The translations under genes and the position numbers were made by a program. DNA of 8,531 nt, from contig JAUWOB010000033.1 in NCBI GenBank assembly GCA_030612345.1, forward strand, positions 1 to 8,531. The letters run 5' to 3'. Below the pieces are notes generated by a model. That model was not told the DNA's origin, did no database searches, and saw nothing but the letters and a program-made list of their open reading frames with translations. The stretch's first letter is position 1; every line of letters starts with the position of its first letter. This DNA comes from Dehalococcoidia bacterium (GTDB taxonomy: Bacteria; Chloroflexota; Dehalococcoidia; GIF9; AB-539-J10). Positions 7,085 to 8,531 of the stretch are shown here, one piece after another.

Positions 7085-7092
7085 CCCCCCTA
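7085..7092 (-). promoter_or_regulatory. G-run ribosome binding site of rplE, fused to the rplX stop
   Basis: On the minus strand the sequence is TAGGGGGG: the rplX TAG stop followed by five further G residues, giving six consecutive Gs. It ends 7 bases before the rplE GTG. It can pair with the CCUCC of 16S rRNA only through part of the run, but its spacing is good and it supports the GTG as the rplE start. Confidence 0.55.
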
Positions 7093-7401
7093 GTCAATCA
7101 CCTCTCGGCATGAAGTGCAAATCCGTACCCTTTTGCCGTCGGCCAGAAAACGAACACCAACTCGCGTGGGCCTGCCACATTTCCCGCATAACAACATTAC
7201 GTTGGATACCTGGATTGGAGCTTCCATCTCAATTATGCCAGCCTGGCGGGCAGCTCTACCCGCTCGAGAATGGCGTTTGACCATGTTGAGTCCTTCCACT
7301 ATCACTCTGTCTTCTCTGGGTAAGACACGACGCACCTTTCCCTTCTTCCCGCTGTCCTTGCCAGCAATTATGATGACACTATCATCCTTCCTGATCTTCA
7401 T
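7090..7401 (-). CDS. rplX: 50S ribosomal protein L24, zinc-ribbon form
   Basis: L24 is an assembly-initiator protein that binds the 5' domain of 23S rRNA near the exit tunnel. The 103-residue product has an N-terminal KOW motif (IRKDDSVIIIAGKDSGKKGKV, beginning at residue 3), the segment VEGLNMVKRHSR (35-46) and a C-terminal zinc ribbon with two CxxC pairs: C72 and C75, then C95 and C98. Many bacterial L24 proteins share this C-terminal module, whereas the Escherichia coli protein lacks the cysteines. A GAGGT Shine-Dalgarno lies 8 bases before the ATG, in the end of rplN, and one base separates the rplN stop from this start. The TAG stop runs directly into a run of six G residues that serves as the ribosome binding site of rplE. 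Confidence 0.97.
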   Translation of the reverse strand: MKIRKDDSVIIIAGKDSGKKGKVRRVLPREDRVIVEGLNMVKRHSRAGRAARQAGIIEMEAPIQVSNVMLLCGKCGRPTRVGVRFLADGKRVRICTSCREVID

Positions 7402-7402
7402 C

Positions 7403-7768
7403 TCAAAGAACCTCTGGGGCCAAGGATATTATCTTGGCAAAGCTTTTGTCTCTCAGTTCTCGGGCTACCGGACCGAAAATGCGACTGCCTCTAGGATTGT
7501 TCTTGTCATCAAGAACGACTGCAGCATTTTCGTCGAATCTGATGTAAGAGCCATCAGAGCGGCGATAAGGCTTGGCCACACGTACGACCACAGCTCGCAC
7601 CACCTCGCCCTCTTTGACCATTCCATGGGGCATAGCTCGTTTCACCGTGGCCACAATGACGTCCCCTATGCGCGCATACTTTCTTGCCCCGATAGCCACA
7701 TTAATACACATAATCTGCTTAGCCCCGGTATTATCGGCTATCCTGAGTCTGGTATAAGTCTGAATCAT
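7403..7768 (-). CDS. rplN: 50S ribosomal protein L14
   Basis: L14 is a five-stranded beta-barrel large-subunit protein at the subunit interface, contacting 16S rRNA helix 14 and L19; it is also the docking site of the silencing factor RsfS in other bacteria. The 121-residue product matches the family length of about 122. It starts [17 protein letters not shown] and carries the signature around [19 protein letters not shown] (residues 58-76) followed by [11 protein letters not shown], then [13 protein letters not shown] (94-106). The ATG overlaps the rpsQ stop (ATGA). No Shine-Dalgarno is visible upstream, so coupling to rpsQ is likely. One base separates its TGA from the rplX ATG. Nothing about the protein is unusual. 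Confidence 0.98.
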   Translation of the reverse strand: MIQTYTRLRIADNTGAKQIMCINVAIGARKYARIGDVIVATVKRAMPHGMVKEGEVVRAVVVRVAKPYRRSDGSYIRFDENAAVVLDDKNNPRGSRIFGPVARELRDKSFAKIISLAPEVL

Positions 7769-8052
7769 TCGTTTTGCTCTGGTCTGGTTGCGACCATTTC
7801 CTTCCTAGGTATTATCCCGGTTACGCGCCAGCTCTTCTCCTTAGACAAAGGGCGAGTCTCGATAATCTTCACCTTGTCTCCAACCTTACAGGCGTTGTTT
7901 TCGTCATGAGCCATGTATTTCTTGGTGACTCTGATAGGCTTCTTATAGAGTGGATGGACCTTCCTGGTTTCCACAACTACCACCACGGTTTTATCCATCC
8001 TGTCACTCACCACCAAGCCTTCTCTAACCTTTCTTTTCTTAAGATAGTTCAT
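7765..8052 (-). CDS. rpsQ: 30S ribosomal protein S17
   Basis: S17 is a primary 16S rRNA-binding protein of the small-subunit body, with an OB-type beta-barrel. The 95-residue product shows the family pattern: [21 protein letters not shown] at residues 8-28, the [19 protein letters not shown] segment at 33-51, and the signature [18 protein letters not shown] at 58-75. The last 15 or so residues form a short polar tail ending RPEQNE, a little beyond the minimal family length. The ATG overlaps the rpmC TGA by 4 bases (ATGA), and the TGA of rpsQ overlaps the rplN ATG in the same way. No strong Shine-Dalgarno sits at normal spacing, so initiation probably depends on coupling to rpmC translation. 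Confidence 0.97.
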   Translation of the reverse strand: MNYLKKRKVREGLVVSDRMDKTVVVVVETRKVHPLYKKPIRVTKKYMAHDENNACKVGDKVKIIETRPLSKEKSWRVTGIIPRKEMVATRPEQNE

Positions 8053-8246
8053 GCTATGCCCAGCTCTCTTTCCTTAAGAACAGTCTTGATTCTGGCAATC
8101 CTCTTCTTCACGTCAGGAATCTCTCGATGATTCCCCAGTTGTCTGGTAGCGAGGCGAAAACGGAGGTTAAAAAGCTCCTCATGAGCTTCCTCAAGCTTCG
8201 ATAGTAGCTCTTCGTTGCTGAGAGCGCGGATTTCGCTAGCCTTCAA
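8049..8246 (-). CDS. rpmC: 50S ribosomal protein L29
   Basis: L29 is a small two-helix large-subunit protein near the polypeptide exit tunnel, where it contributes to the docking area for trigger factor and SRP. The 65-residue product has the family's usual length and pattern: an N-terminal helix starting [13 protein letters not shown], the loop motif [15 protein letters not shown], and a C-terminal helix with [18 protein letters not shown]. The start is an unusual TTG at 8246-8244. It is chosen because the L29 homology begins there, no in-frame ATG lies nearby, and a purine-rich Shine-Dalgarno run sits 7 bases upstream. The gene overlaps the end of rplP by 11 bases. Its TGA stop overlaps the rpsQ ATG in an ATGA junction, suggesting translational coupling on both sides. 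Confidence 0.96.
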   Translation of the reverse strand: MKASEIRALSNEELLSKLEEAHEELFNLRFRLATRQLGNHREIPDVKKRIARIKTVLKERELGIA

Positions 8247-8531
8247 CTCTCTGCCTTTCCTTCCTGACGAAACTAGTAGCTATGGGAAGCTTATACGAGG
8301 CAAGATGGGTCGCTTGCGAAGCCATCTCCTCATTCACACCGGCCAGTTCAAACAGGATTCTACCTCTCCTGACTACAGCTACCCAGTGATCCGGAGCACC
8401 TTTCCCACCCCCCATCCTCGTCTCCGCAGGTTTCTTTGTCACAGACTTGTCGGGAAATACTCGTATCCAGACCTTGCCACCGCGCTGCAGGCGGCGTACA
8501 AGCACGCCCCGGATTGCCTCAATTTGCCGTG
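8236..8531 (-). CDS. rplP: 50S ribosomal protein L16 (5' end outside window)
   Basis: L16 is a large-subunit protein near the peptidyl-transferase centre and the A-site tRNA elbow. The frame is open to the window edge, so the N-terminus, about 40 residues by comparison with the roughly 136-residue family, is missing. The 97 complete visible codons begin in the conserved RQIEA helix and continue through [27 protein letters not shown] and the C-terminal KLPIATSFV, all typical of L16. A GTG at 8505-8503 could be mistaken for a start, but family-conserved residues precede it in frame, so it is an internal Val codon. The stop is TAG at 8238-8236, inside the beginning of rpmC (11-base overlap). Identity is secure; only the true start is unseen. 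Confidence 0.97.
   Translation of the reverse strand, partial: RQIEAIRGVLVRRLQRGGKVWIRVFPDKSVTKKPAETRMGGGKGAPDHWVAVVRRGRILFELAGVNEEMASQATHLASYKLPIATSFVRKERQRVEG
8254..8264 (-). promoter_or_regulatory. Ribosome binding site deciding the TTG start of rpmC
   Basis: Read on the minus strand this is GGAAGGAAAGG, ending 7 bases before the TTG at 8246. It lies inside the last codons of rplP. The good spacing supports initiation at TTG rather than at a downstream codon. The match to anti-Shine-Dalgarno is partial (AAGG cores), so the support is moderate. Confidence 0.6.

Noticed and set aside
7115..7909. A 264-codon open frame on the plus strand lying antisense to rplX, rplN and rpsQ.
   Set aside because: It covers three conserved ribosomal genes, its translation has no recognisable domain, it lacks a convincing ribosome binding site, and conserved genes often leave the opposite strand open by codon bias.
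8503..8505. A GTG at the right edge as the start of rplP.
   Set aside because: Conserved L16 residues (RQIEA) are encoded in frame upstream of it, so the gene simply begins outside the window.

Overview
This window is one uninterrupted stretch of a bacterial S10-spc-alpha ribosomal protein supercluster. Every gene is on the minus strand, so transcription runs from the right end (8531) to the left end (1). In transcription order the genes are rplP (5' part missing), rpmC, rpsQ, rplN, rplX, rplE, rpsN (zinc type), rpsH, rplF, rplR, rpsE, rplO, secY, adk, map, infA, rpmJ, rpsM, rpsK and rpsD (only the first 37 codons). No plus-strand gene, RNA gene, mobile element, repeat array or CRISPR could be supported, and no intergenic stretch exceeds 59 bases.

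Layout. Positions 8531-7090 hold the end of the S10-type block and the start of the spc block (L16, L29, S17, L14, L24). Positions 7077-4016 hold L5, S14, S8, L6, L18, S5 and L15. Positions 4014-1084 hold the protein-export channel SecY, then adenylate kinase, methionine aminopeptidase and IF-1. Positions 1024-1 hold L36, S13, S11 and the start of S4, the head of the alpha block; rpoA and rplQ would be expected next but lie outside. Of the 19 gene junctions, 18 range from a 14-base overlap to a 22-base gap. The exception is the 59-base infA-rpmJ gap, which carries an excellent sigma-70-type promoter (TTGACA, 17-base spacer, TATTAT). The alpha block therefore probably has its own promoter in addition to read-through.

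The genes work together as a ribosome-assembly and protein-maturation module: small and large subunit proteins, the initiation factor, the enzyme that removes the N-terminal Met, an adenylate kinase for nucleotide balance, and the translocon that receives nascent membrane proteins.

Organism. The gene order with adk-map-infA between secY and rpmJ, the zinc-type S14, the zinc-ribbon form of L24, the CxxC forms of S4 and L36 and the zinc-lid adenylate kinase all point away from Proteobacteria. Base composition looks roughly balanced. My best guess from general resemblance is a Chloroflexota member (Dehalococcoidia-like), but this is inference; Firmicutes-like or candidate-phylum bacteria are not excluded.

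The region is mostly ordinary core genome. The points worth a second look are the absence of rpmD (L30) between rpsE and rplO, together with an acidic C-terminal tail on S5; the internal promoter; and the rarity of TAA stops (2 of 19) in what should be highly expressed genes. I did not find a novel defence, mobile or biosynthetic system here.
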